Assembly (NCBI GenBank): GCA_018993155.1
Contig: JAGKSX010000010.1
Span: 1-43,027 of the forward strand
From: Hydrogenophaga sp.
GTDB taxonomy: Bacteria; Pseudomonadota; Gammaproteobacteria; Burkholderiales; Burkholderiaceae_C
Direction of reading: 5' to 3'
DNA length: 43,027 nt
The stretch's first letter is position 1. Every line of letters starts with the position of its first letter. The notes under the pieces were generated by a model. The model had not been told where the DNA came from. It searched no databases and saw nothing but the letters and a program-made list of their open reading frames with translations. This document shows, piece by piece, positions 35,513 through 43,027 of the stretch. The translations under genes and the position numbers were made by a program.

Positions 35513-37251
35513 ACACACGAGACAACCTGCCCAGCACGACGGTTGACCCCGTCACCGTCGAGATCATCCGCAACGGCCTCTTCGCCGTGACGGAGGAGAT
35601 GAAGACCAACCTCACGCGCACCGCGTACAACCTCATCATCTATGAGGCGCTGGACTTCACGGTGGGCCTGTTCACCAAGGAAGGCGACACGGTCTCCATC
35701 GGCCTGGGCCTGCCCATGTTCATCCGTGGCATGGCCGAGACGGTGAAGGCGAAGATCAAACACTTCGGCTACGAGAACATCAAGCCGGGCGACATCCTCG
35801 TCACCAACGACGCCTACACCACCGGCAGCCACCTGAACCACTTCACCTTCACCATGCCGGTGTTCCACGAAGGGCAGCTCGAAGGCTTCACCTGCTGCAT
35901 GGCGCACTGGCTCGACGTGGGCGGCACCCTGGGCAACGTGACCACCGACATCTTCAGCGAAGGCATCCAGATCCCGATCGTGAAGTACCAGCGCGAAGGC
36001 GTGGTCAACCAGGACCTGGTCGACATCATCGCGATGAACGTGCGCATGCCCGAGCGCGCGCTGGGCGACCTGCGCGCGCAGATCACCGCCATCACCACCG
36101 GCGAGCGCCGCTATGTGGAGCTGCTGCAGCGCTACGGCGCCGACGCGGTCAACGGCTCGATCCGCCAGATCATGGATTCGAGCGAAGCCGTGGCGCGCAA
36201 GAACACGCTGTCCATCCCCGACGGCGTGTACGAAGCCGAGTCCTACATGGACGACGACGGCCTGGAGATCGGCAAGCGCATCCCCATCCGCGTCAAGGTC
36301 ACCGTGAAAGGTGACGAGATGACGGTGGACCTGTCCGACGTGAGCAAGCAGGTGCGCGGCTTCTACAACTCCGGCTTCACCACCGGCATCGCCTGCGCGC
36401 AAGTGGCCTACAAGTGCCTCACCACGCCCACCGACTACCCGGTGAACGACGGCAGCTTCCGCTCGCTGAAAGTGATCATGCCCATGGGCACCGTCATCAG
36501 CGCCGAGCGCCCGTACCCGATGCGCGTGTGGATGACCTTCCCGATGACGGTAATCGACACCATCTTCAAGGCCCTTGCGCCCGCGATTCCCGACCGCGCC
36601 ATCGCCGGCCACCACGCTGACCTGGTGTTTCCCAACATCCACGGCATCTCGCCGGAGGACGGCCGCTTGTTCATCGTCGGCATCGGCCCGCTGGGCGGCG
36701 GCTGGGGCGCCAAGAGCACGGAAGACGGCGTGTCCGTTACCGTCTGCATCAACGACGGCGACACCCACAACAGCCCGACCGAACAGCTCGAAGCCAAGTA
36801 CCCGGTGCTGGTCGAGAAATACGAGATCCGCAAGGACAGCGCGGGTGCCGGCAAGTACCGTGGCGGCCTGGGCGCGGAGATGGTGGTGCAGGCGCTCTCG
36901 CCCTTCACCGTCACCACCCGCATCGACCGCGTGCACTGCAAGCCCTGGGGCCTGGAAGGCGGCGGCGACGCCATGGGCAACGGCTTGGCCGTGCGCCACA
37001 AGGGCGTGTGGAAGGAGGACCACCTCAACGCCAAGATCTTCAACGTGCGCCTCGAACGCGGCGATGCCTACAAGATGCTCTCGGGCGGCGGCGGTGGCTT
37101 CGGCAGCCCGCTGGAGCGCGAGGCCGAGAAGGTGGCCGAGGACGTGCGCGAAGGCTATGTGAGCGCCGAGGTGGCGCGCGAGGTCTACCGCGTGGCGCTC
37201 GATGCGCAACAGCAGGTGGACGAGGCCGCCACGGCCCGCCTGCGGGCCTGA
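35509..37251 (+). CDS. hyuB: Hydantoinase/oxoprolinase family protein, subunit B (HyuB)
   Basis: A 580-residue partner of HyuA. Conserved stretches include YEALDFTVGLF, GDILVTNDAY, AHWLDVGG, GIQIPIVKYQREG and the glycine-rich SGGGGGFGSPLEREAE end. The metal site of the family seems changed: where many HyuB have PvHxG, GGxHLPD and HHxD, this protein shows LPMFIRG (68-74), GSHLNH (106-111) and HWLD (133-136). His108, His133 and Asp136 remain, and His111 is extra. It may belong to a subgroup with a different metal or reaction. The CobW-type GTPase two genes downstream would fit a metal requirement. Coupled to hyuA by an ATGA overlap. Confidence 0.9.
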   Translation: MNTRDNLPSTTVDPVTVEIIRNGLFAVTEEMKTNLTRTAYNLIIYEALDFTVGLFTKEGDTVSIGLGLPMFIRGMAETVKAKIKHFGYENIKPGDILVTNDAYTTGSHLNHFTFTMPVFHEGQLEGFTCCMAHWLDVGGTLGNVTTDIFSEGIQIPIVKYQREGVVNQDLVDIIAMNVRMPERALGDLRAQITAITTGERRYVELLQRYGADAVNGSIRQIMDSSEAVARKNTLSIPDGVYEAESYMDDDGLEIGKRIPIRVKVTVKGDEMTVDLSDVSKQVRGFYNSGFTTGIACAQVAYKCLTTPTDYPVNDGSFRSLKVIMPMGTVISAERPYPMRVWMTFPMTVIDTIFKALAPAIPDRAIAGHHADLVFPNIHGISPEDGRLFIVGIGPLGGGWGAKSTEDGVSVTVCINDGDTHNSPTEQLEAKYPVLVEKYEIRKDSAGAGKYRGGLGAEMVVQALSPFTVTTRIDRVHCKPWGLEGGGDAMGNGLAVRHKGVWKEDHLNAKIFNVRLERGDAYKMLSGGGGGFGSPLEREAEKVAEDVREGYVSAEVAREVYRVALDAQQQVDEAATARLRA

Positions 37252-37252
37252 C

Positions 37253-37636
37253 ATGGACGCCGCCACCGTGGCAGCCGCCGACCCCCGCGCCGCCCGCCTG
37301 CTGGGTCTGTGGAGCCGCCTGAGCGCCCAGCACGTCACGCTGGGCTCGGGTTGCGGCTGCGGCGTGGGCGGGGTCAGCGTCTCGCTGCAGGACTTCGAGC
37401 TCGACATCGCCGACTACCTCTGGGCCGAGAGCGAGCGCCTGGGCGTGTCCAGCGTGGAAGCTTTCCTGCTGCAGCCCGGGCCGATCGCCGAACAGCCCCA
37501 GCCGGTGATGAACCTGCTCACGCGCCTGGAAGCGGGTGAGGCCGACGAGGCCGATGCCGACTGGCTGCTCACGCGGCTGGCGCGCACGCTCGAATCCTTC
37601 GCCAAGCTGCACGGCCCCATGGGCACCGCGACATGA
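37253..37636 (+). CDS. Unrecognised 127-residue protein with a Gly-rich Cys pair
   Basis: I do not recognise this family. The protein is 127 residues, without signal peptide or membrane helix. Its mark is GSGCGCGVGG at residues 31-40, with Cys34 and Cys36 the only cysteines, preceded by His27. An acidic middle (DFELDIADYLWAESE) and two amphipathic C-terminal helices follow. The start at 37253 is one base after the hyuB stop; a longer frame from 37202 overlaps hyuB out of frame. The stop overlaps the GTPase ATG (ATGA). The place between HyuB and a CobW-like GTPase suggests a role in metal delivery or maturation of HyuAB; this is inference only. Confidence 0.8.
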   Translation: MDAATVAAADPRAARLLGLWSRLSAQHVTLGSGCGCGVGGVSVSLQDFELDIADYLWAESERLGVSSVEAFLLQPGPIAEQPQPVMNLLTRLEAGEADEADADWLLTRLARTLESFAKLHGPMGTAT

Positions 37637-38649
37637 AAGCCGTGCCCGTCACCGTGCTCACCGGCTTCCTGGGCAGCGGCAAGACCACGCTGCTCAACCG
37701 CCTGCTGCGCGCGCCCGGCATGCACGGCACGGCCGTGGTCATCAACGAATTCGGCGCCGTCGGGCTGGACCACGACCTCGTTGACCACACCGAAGAGAAC
37801 ATGGTGCTGCTGGCCAACGGCTGCATCTGCTGCACCATCCGGGGCGACCTGGTGGAGGCCTTCGAGCGCCTGGCCGCCACGCCCGCCGCCCAGCGAGGCG
37901 AACTGCGCCACGTGGTGCTGGAAACCACCGGCCTGGCCGACCCCGCGCCCATCCTGCACACCCTCATGGGCGACCCGCGCCTGCACGGCACCTGGCGGCT
38001 CGCCGGCGTGGCCTGCACCGTGGACGCGTGCCACGGCATGGCCACGCTCGACCAGCACCCCGAAGCCGTGAAACAGGCCGCCGTGGCCGACCGCCTGCTG
38101 CTCACCAAGACCGACCTGCAGCCCGTGCCCGAGGCGCTCATGCAGCGCCTGCGCGACATCAACCCGCTGGCCGAGATCCGCACCGATGCCGGGGGCGCGC
38201 TGTCGGCCCTGCAAGCGCTGCTGGTGCGGCCGGCGCCCGCCTTCACCGCGCTGCCCGACGCGGGCCGCTCCGACTTCTTCCCCGCCTCCGCACCCGATGC
38301 GAGCCGCCACGACGACCGCATCCGATCGCACGTCATCGTGCGCGAGCAACCGCTCTCGCGCGAGGGCTTCTTCGCCTGGCTGGACATGATCGCGAAGATG
38401 CGCGGCGACGACCTGCTGCGCGTCAAGGGCATCGTGCACCTGGACGACGACCCGGAGCACCCGCTCGTCATCCACGGCGTGCAGCACCTGTTCCACCCGC
38501 CCGAGACGCTGCCCCGCTGGCCCAGCGACGACCGGCGCACGCGCATCGTGTTCATCACGCGCGGCATCGATGCCGAAGACATCGACGCCACGCTGAGCGT
38601 TTTTGAACGGCGCCGCACGCGCCGAGCCCCTGCCCCTCAACCCGATTGA
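37633..38649 (+). CDS. CobW/COG0523 family GTPase, putative metallochaperone
   Basis: A 338-residue G3E GTPase. GFLGSGKTT at 11-19 is Walker A, CICC at 64-67 is the metal-binding CxCC motif, ETTG at 97-100 follows, and TKTD at 158-161 is the guanine specificity motif (usually NKxD). The C-terminal CobW domain covers about 230-330, with a short Arg/Pro tail. The family inserts metals such as Zn, Co or Fe into client enzymes, as for nitrile hydratase and cobalamin enzymes. The nearest client here is HyuAB. It overlaps the previous small gene by four bases. Confidence 0.9.
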   Translation: MKAVPVTVLTGFLGSGKTTLLNRLLRAPGMHGTAVVINEFGAVGLDHDLVDHTEENMVLLANGCICCTIRGDLVEAFERLAATPAAQRGELRHVVLETTGLADPAPILHTLMGDPRLHGTWRLAGVACTVDACHGMATLDQHPEAVKQAAVADRLLLTKTDLQPVPEALMQRLRDINPLAEIRTDAGGALSALQALLVRPAPAFTALPDAGRSDFFPASAPDASRHDDRIRSHVIVREQPLSREGFFAWLDMIAKMRGDDLLRVKGIVHLDDDPEHPLVIHGVQHLFHPPETLPRWPSDDRRTRIVFITRGIDAEDIDATLSVFERRRTRRAPAPQPD

Positions 38650-38671
38650 CACAACCCCCAAGGAGACAAGC

Positions 38672-39646
38672 ATGAAGTTGAAGATGAAGCACTGGATGAC
38701 CGGCCTGGCCCTCGCCGCCGTGGGCGTGGCGCCCGCCCTGGCCCAGGGCAAGTTCCCCGACAACATGATCAAGCTCATCGTGCCCTTTGCAGCCGGCGGC
38801 GGCGTGGACGGCGCGGCGCGCCTGCTTGCCAAACAGCTGCAGACCGACCTGGGCGTGACCGTGGTGGTGGACAACCGCGCCGGCGGCAGCGGCACCATCG
38901 GCGGCAAGGCGGTGCAGACCGCGCACCCCGACGGCTACACCCTGCTGTTCTCGGCCGCCACGCACGTGCTCGCCAGCCACGTGCTGGCCACGCCGCCCTA
39001 CGACCCGGTGACCGACTTCGTGCCCGTGGCCCGCACCGGCGAAGCGCCGCTGCTCATCGTGATCCCGCCCACCGCGCCGCAGAAGAACCTGCGCGAAGTG
39101 ATCGACGCGGCGGGCAAAGGCGGCAACAACTGGAACGCCGCCATCCCAGCGCTCGGCGCGCCCAGCCACCTCGCCACGCTGCTGCTGGCCAAGCAGGGCA
39201 AGGTCAGCTTCACCATGACGCCCTACCGGGGCACCGCGCCCGCCGCCACCGACGTGGCCGGTGGCCACGTGCAGGTGCTGGTCGATTCCATCATCTCGCT
39301 GCAACCCATGGCCAAAGGCGGCCGCGTGAAGCCCATCGCCCAGACCGGCGCCAAACGCAGCAGCGTCGCGCCCGACGTGCCCACGGCGGCCGAGAGCGGC
39401 TACCCGGGCCTGGTGTACGTGTCGTGGTACGGCGTGTGGGCACCCAAGGGCACGCCGGACGACCGCGTGCAGTTCCTCAACAAGGCCATCAACAAGGCCA
39501 CGGAAGAACTGGCCAAGGCCGGCTCGCTCGCCTCGCTGGGCGTGGAGCCGGTGGTGGAGTCGGTGGACACCTTCCGCAAGTACATCGCGACCGATGTGGC
39601 GCAGAGCGCGGGATTGTTGAAAGAGGCAGGATTCAAGCCGGAGTGA
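38672..39646 (+). CDS. Bug/TctC family tripartite tricarboxylate substrate-binding protein
   Basis: A 324-residue periplasmic protein with a signal peptide (residues 1-24, ending PALAQ). Bug landmarks: IKLIVPFAAGGGVDGAARL, VVVDNRAGGSGTIGG, PDGYTLLFS, APSHLATLLLAKQGK and VPTAAESGYPGL. GGAG seven bases before the ATG supports this start. It is the sixth gene of the FAH-HyuAB operon, 22 bases after the GTPase, and probably captures the substrate of that pathway. No TctAB genes are nearby, so a shared transporter elsewhere or a signalling role must be assumed. It is clearly related to, but distinct from, the Bug protein of the tcu module. Confidence 0.9.
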   Translation: MKLKMKHWMTGLALAAVGVAPALAQGKFPDNMIKLIVPFAAGGGVDGAARLLAKQLQTDLGVTVVVDNRAGGSGTIGGKAVQTAHPDGYTLLFSAATHVLASHVLATPPYDPVTDFVPVARTGEAPLLIVIPPTAPQKNLREVIDAAGKGGNNWNAAIPALGAPSHLATLLLAKQGKVSFTMTPYRGTAPAATDVAGGHVQVLVDSIISLQPMAKGGRVKPIAQTGAKRSSVAPDVPTAAESGYPGLVYVSWYGVWAPKGTPDDRVQFLNKAINKATEELAKAGSLASLGVEPVVESVDTFRKYIATDVAQSAGLLKEAGFKPE

Positions 39647-39674
39647 GGGCCTGCGCGAATCGCCCCGCGCCCGC

Positions 39675-40586
39675 TCAGAACACCGACAGCCCGGTGCGCG
39701 CGGCGAACAGTTCCAGCGCCTGCATGCCCAGCAGCGAGTTGCCCGTGGCACCCAGCGCGGGCGACCACACGCACAGGCTCAGGCGATCGGGCACCACCGC
39801 CACGATGCCCCCGCCCACGCCGCTCTTGCACGGCAGGCCGATCCGGAACGCGAACTCACCTGCCGCGTCGTAGGTGCCGCAGGTCAGCATCAGCGCGTTG
39901 ATGCGGCGCGTCTGGCGCTCGCTCAGCAGGGACTCGCCGCTGAACGGGTGCCGGCCGTCGCGGCACAGGAAGCCGGTGGCGCGCGCCAGTTGCAGGCAGC
40001 TCATGCGCACCGCGCAATGGTGGAAATAGGCGTCCAGCACGGCCGCGACGTCGTTGTCGATCTTGCCGAAGCTCTTCATGAAGTTGCCCAGCGCGATGTT
40101 GCGAAAACCGGTCGCGGCCTCGGACGCCGCCACCTCCTCGTCGAAGTGCACGGGCTCGTTGCACAGGCTGGACACCAGCTCCAGCATGGCCGCCTTGGGA
40201 TCGCCCTGGCTGACCAGCCGGTCCGTGACGGCGATCGCGCCGGCGTTGATGAAGGGGTTGCGCGGCGTGCCCTGTTCGGCCTCCAGCTGCACCAGCGAGT
40301 TGAAGGGGTTGCCCGAGGGTTCCCGCCCGATGCGTTCCCACAGGCGCTCGCCCATGGCGCGCATGCCCAGGGTCAGGGCGAAGAGTTTGGAAATGCTCTG
40401 GATCGAGAAGGGGGTGGTGCTGTCGCCGGCCTGCGCCTCCTCGCCGTCGCAGGTGCGCAAGGCGATGCCGAACTGCGCCGCCGGCACGCGCGCCAGCGCG
40501 GGAATGTAATCGGCCACCCGGCCCTGCGCCCCCAGGGCCGGGCGCAGGGTGGCGACGATGTCCTCGAGGATGGGCTGGAATGGCAT
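39675..40586 (-). CDS. glsA: Glutaminase
   Basis: A 303-residue enzyme of the serine-dependent beta-lactamase-like glutaminase family that converts glutamine to glutamate and ammonia. The catalytic Ser64-x-x-Lys67 pair is in QSISKLFAL, followed by REPSGNPFNSLVQLE, NPFINAGAIAVTD and SGVGGGIVAVVP, all typical for GlsA. The length agrees with the family (about 305). It lies 15 bases downstream of the UvrA-like gene on the same strand and may be cotranscribed, though its ribosome binding site is poor. It converges with the Bug gene, 28 bases away. Confidence 0.93.
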   Translation of the reverse strand: MPFQPILEDIVATLRPALGAQGRVADYIPALARVPAAQFGIALRTCDGEEAQAGDSTTPFSIQSISKLFALTLGMRAMGERLWERIGREPSGNPFNSLVQLEAEQGTPRNPFINAGAIAVTDRLVSQGDPKAAMLELVSSLCNEPVHFDEEVAASEAATGFRNIALGNFMKSFGKIDNDVAAVLDAYFHHCAVRMSCLQLARATGFLCRDGRHPFSGESLLSERQTRRINALMLTCGTYDAAGEFAFRIGLPCKSGVGGGIVAVVPDRLSLCVWSPALGATGNSLLGMQALELFAARTGLSVF

Positions 40587-40601
40587 GGCGACGATTGTCG
40601 G

Positions 40602-43027
40602 TCAGCGCGCGCCGAGCGCCGCCGCCAGATGGGGTGCCGTCGGGCTGGCGGGGCAGGCCGCCACCGCATCGGGCGTGCCCGCCACGACGATGCGGCCGCC
40701 TTCATGGCCGGCGCCCGGCCCCACGTCGATCACCCAGTCGCTGGCGGCCACGACGCGCATGTCGTGCTCCACCATCACCACCGTGTTGCCGGCGTCCACC
40801 AGCGCATTCAGCTGCGCCATCAGCCGATCCACATCGGCGGGATGCAGGCCGGTGGTGGGCTCGTCGAGCACGTAGAGCGTGTCTCCCCGGTTGGGCCGCT
40901 GGAGTTCCGTGGCCAGTTTGATGCGCTGTGCCTCGCCGCCGGAGAGTTCGGTGGCCGGCTGCCCCAGCCGCAGGTAGCCCAGGCCGATGTCCTGCAACAG
41001 TTTCAACGGGCGGTGGATCGCCGGGTCCTGCTGGAAGAAGGCCACGCCTTCCTCCACCGTCATGGCCAGCACCTGGGCGATGTTCTTGCCGGCATGGGTG
41101 ATCTGCAAGGTTTTCTCGTTGTAGCGCTGCCCGCCGCAGGTGGCGCAGGGTGCGTACACGCTGGGCATGAAGAGCAGTTCCACGTGGACAAAACCTTCGC
41201 CTTCGCAGGTGTCGCAGCGCCCGCCCGGCACGTTGAATGAAAAGCGCCCCGCGCCCCAGCGCCGCGACCGCGCCGCCGGCTCGGCCGCGAAGCGTTTTCG
41301 CACCGCATCGAACAGGCCTGTGTAAGTGGCGAGGTTGGAGCGCGGCGTGCGGCCGATCGGTTTCTGATCGACCCGCACCAGGCGGCGAAAGGCGTCGGCG
41401 CCGGCCTCGATCCGGCCGCCGCTCACCACCGCCGCCGCGCTGCCGGGCTCGGTGTCCTCGGTCTCGCCCGTGTCGCGTTGCGCCGGTTCATGGCCCAGGT
41501 GGTCCGCCATGAGGTCGACCAGCGCATGGCCCACCAGGCTCGACTTGCCCGAGCCGGACACCCCGGTCACGGCGGTCAGCACGCCGAGGGGAAAAGCCGC
41601 GTCGAGACGGTGCAGGTTGTTGCAGCTGACGCCGCTCAGTTGCAGCCAACCCTGCGGTGGGCGCGCCGCCCGCCTGCGCCGTGGGGGCGCGGCGAAGAGG
41701 TGCCGCGCGGTGTGGGAGTCCGGCCCGCGGCGCAGGCCCGCCGGCGGACCGCTGTACAGCACGCGCCCGCCGTTCTCGCCCGCTTCGGGGCCCACGTCCA
41801 CGATCCAGTCGGCGTGTTTCATCACCGCGAGATCGTGTTCGACCACGAAGAGCGAGTTGCCGGCGCGCTTGAGGCGGTCCAGCGCCGCCAGCAGCGCCAC
41901 GCCGTCGGCGGGGTGAAGGCCTGCCGAGGGCTCGTCGAGCACATAGAGCACGCCAAAGAGATTCGCGTGGATCTGCGTGGCCAGCCGCACGCGCTGCAGT
42001 TCGCCCGACGACAGGGTGGGTGTCTGCCGGTCGAGCGACAGATAGCCCAGGCCGATGTCCTCCAAGGTCTTGACGCGCTCCAGCACGTTCTGGGCGATCC
42101 GCTGGGCGGCGATGCGTTTCTCTTCCGAGAGGTGGGGCGTTCGCCGCACGTCGGGCGCGCCTTCATGACCCGGGCGCGGGGCCACGGCCCGGCCGGCGCG
42201 GCCCCTGGGGGTGGCCGTTGGCGCCGAGGGGGATGCGAGCCGGCCGGCGGCCGCCGGTTCAAGCACCTGCGCGAGCCGCGTCAATGGCAAGCGGGAGAGC
42301 TCGCCGATGTCCAGGCCGGCGAAGGTCACCGAGAGCGCCTCTGCCTTCAGGCGCTTGCCCTGGCACGAAGGACACACCGTGCCGGACATGAAGCGCGCCA
42401 CGCGGCGCTTCATCAGTTCGCTGGAGGTCGTGGCGAAGGTCTGCAACACGTACTTGCGCACGCCCGTGAAAGTACCCTGGTAGCTCGGCTCCATCTTGCG
42501 GCGCAACGCGGCCCGCGTCTCGGCCGGGGTGAAGCCGGCGTACACCGGCACGGTGGGCTGCTCTTCGGTGTACAGGATCCAGTCCCTGTCTTTCTTGGGC
42601 AGATCGCGCCACGGCGTGTCGACGTCGTAGCCCAGCGTGACCAGGATGTCGCGCAGGTTCTGCCCATGCCAGGCGGGCGGCCACGCGGCGATGGCGCGTT
42701 CGCGGATGCTCAGCGTGTCGTCGGGCACCATGGCCTTCTCGGTCACGTCGTAGACGAATCCCATCCCCTGGCAGACCGGGCAGGCACCCTGGGGCGTGTG
42801 GGGCGAAAAGTCTTCGGCGAACAGCATGGGCTGGCCCGGCGGGTACAGGCCCGCGCGCGAGGACAGCATGCGCAGCATGTTGGGGATCATGGAGACCGAA
42901 CCGAGCGGGGAGGGCGAGCCCGCCCAGCCCCCGGGCCGCTGCAGCGCCACCGCAGGCGGCAGGCCCCCGGTGCCGTCCACAACGGGCGGGCCCACCTCGG
43001 TCGGCCAGCCCGCGCGCGCAGGGCGGG
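40602..43027 (-). CDS. UvrA-like excinuclease ABC ATPase (class II UvrA), N-terminus beyond the window
   Basis: The window holds about 808 codons of an ABC ATPase of the UvrA family; the start and the first Walker A are outside the right edge. Zinc-finger motifs CPVCQG (about 42770), CPSCQG, CDTCEGEGF and CATCGGQRY are seen. ABC signatures LSSGELQR (about 42000) and LSGGEAQR (about 40935), and the second Walker A GVSGSGKSS (about 41550) are intact. The size and LYPPGQPMLFAEDFSP resemble UvrA2/DrrC-type paralogues that lack the UvrB-binding domain and are linked to drug or damage tolerance. A Pro/Ala/Arg-rich stretch (about 42125-42265) interrupts the first nucleotide-binding region. Confidence 0.88.
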   Translation of the reverse strand, partial: RPARAGWPTEVGPPVVDGTGGLPPAVALQRPGGWAGSPSPLGSVSMIPNMLRMLSSRAGLYPPGQPMLFAEDFSPHTPQGACPVCQGMGFVYDVTEKAMVPDDTLSIRERAIAAWPPAWHGQNLRDILVTLGYDVDTPWRDLPKKDRDWILYTEEQPTVPVYAGFTPAETRAALRRKMEPSYQGTFTGVRKYVLQTFATTSSELMKRRVARFMSGTVCPSCQGKRLKAEALSVTFAGLDIGELSRLPLTRLAQVLEPAAAGRLASPSAPTATPRGRAGRAVAPRPGHEGAPDVRRTPHLSEEKRIAAQRIAQNVLERVKTLEDIGLGYLSLDRQTPTLSSGELQRVRLATQIHANLFGVLYVLDEPSAGLHPADGVALLAALDRLKRAGNSLFVVEHDLAVMKHADWIVDVGPEAGENGGRVLYSGPPAGLRRGPDSHTARHLFAAPPRRRRAARPPQGWLQLSGVSCNNLHRLDAAFPLGVLTAVTGVSGSGKSSLVGHALVDLMADHLGHEPAQRDTGETEDTEPGSAAAVVSGGRIEAGADAFRRLVRVDQKPIGRTPRSNLATYTGLFDAVRKRFAAEPAARSRRWGAGRFSFNVPGGRCDTCEGEGFVHVELLFMPSVYAPCATCGGQRYNEKTLQITHAGKNIAQVLAMTVEEGVAFFQQDPAIHRPLKLLQDIGLGYLRLGQPATELSGGEAQRIKLATELQRPNRGDTLYVLDEPTTGLHPADVDRLMAQLNALVDAGNTVVMVEHDMRVVAASDWVIDVGPGAGHEGGRIVVAGTPDAVAACPASPTAPHLAAALGAR

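Noticed and set aside
34198-37251. A fused HyuA-HyuB frame of 1017 codons
   Set aside because: The first 440 codons are out-of-frame hyuA with Arg/Pro/Gly-rich nonsense; the true hyuB begins at 35509 with an ATGA overlap.

Overview
The window is strongly GC-rich DNA that reads as the chromosome of a betaproteobacterium of the order Burkholderiales, most likely Comamonadaceae (Hydrogenophaga or Acidovorax type). This is inferred from two Bug/TctC solute-binding proteins, a DUF4148 protein, many LysR and TetR regulators and the codon bias; no rRNA or marker gene larger than the end of infA is present. No tRNA, CRISPR array, transposase or phage gene was seen. There is no gene-free stretch above 300 bases; the longest (about 280 bases) is filled by a nested palindromic element.

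Layout. 1-4.6 kb, housekeeping: end of infA, an aroG-patatin pair, a small secreted barrel-like protein, a DnaQ-like exonuclease, a DUF4148 protein and a MarR regulator. 4.7-6.4 kb: tannase/feruloyl-esterase-like lipoprotein, divergent from the MarR gene across a near-perfect operator. 6.4-9.7 kb: thioesterase, MATE exporter, SDR and a TetR repressor with two matching palindromic operators. 9.8-14.5 kb: tricarballylate-type module (tcuR, tcuA, tcuB) with twin LysR operators, and a Bug protein where tcuC would be expected. 14.5-16.3 kb: TetR, SDR and a Gdx-type SMR exporter. 16.3-20.9 kb: TetR controlling an SDR, a saccharopine-dehydrogenase-like protein and an acyl-CoA synthetase, interrupted by the palindromic element. 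20.9-24.0 kb: LysR, Old Yellow Enzyme and quinone-oxidoreductase-like protein.

24.0-31.5 kb is a phosphonate uptake and catabolism operon (LysR, phnD-phnC-phnE, phnA, Fe-alcohol dehydrogenase, phnY). The aminotransferase phnW and the hydrolase phnX are absent, so the local pathway ends in phosphonoacetate cleavage and may start from phosphonoacetaldehyde or 2-hydroxyethylphosphonate. 31.5-39.6 kb is a LysR-controlled operon of an FAH-family enzyme, HyuA, HyuB, an unrecognised 127-residue protein with a Gly-rich Cys pair, a CobW/COG0523 GTPase and a Bug protein. This is the best candidate for a poorly described system: an ATP-dependent hydantoinase/carboxylase-type enzyme with its own metal-delivery genes. 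39.7-43.0 kb: glutaminase and a UvrA-like ABC ATPase cut by the window edge.

The theme is scavenging of unusual carbon and phosphorus sources through small, separately regulated catabolic modules, most with a divergent or adjacent one-component regulator and several with readable operators.
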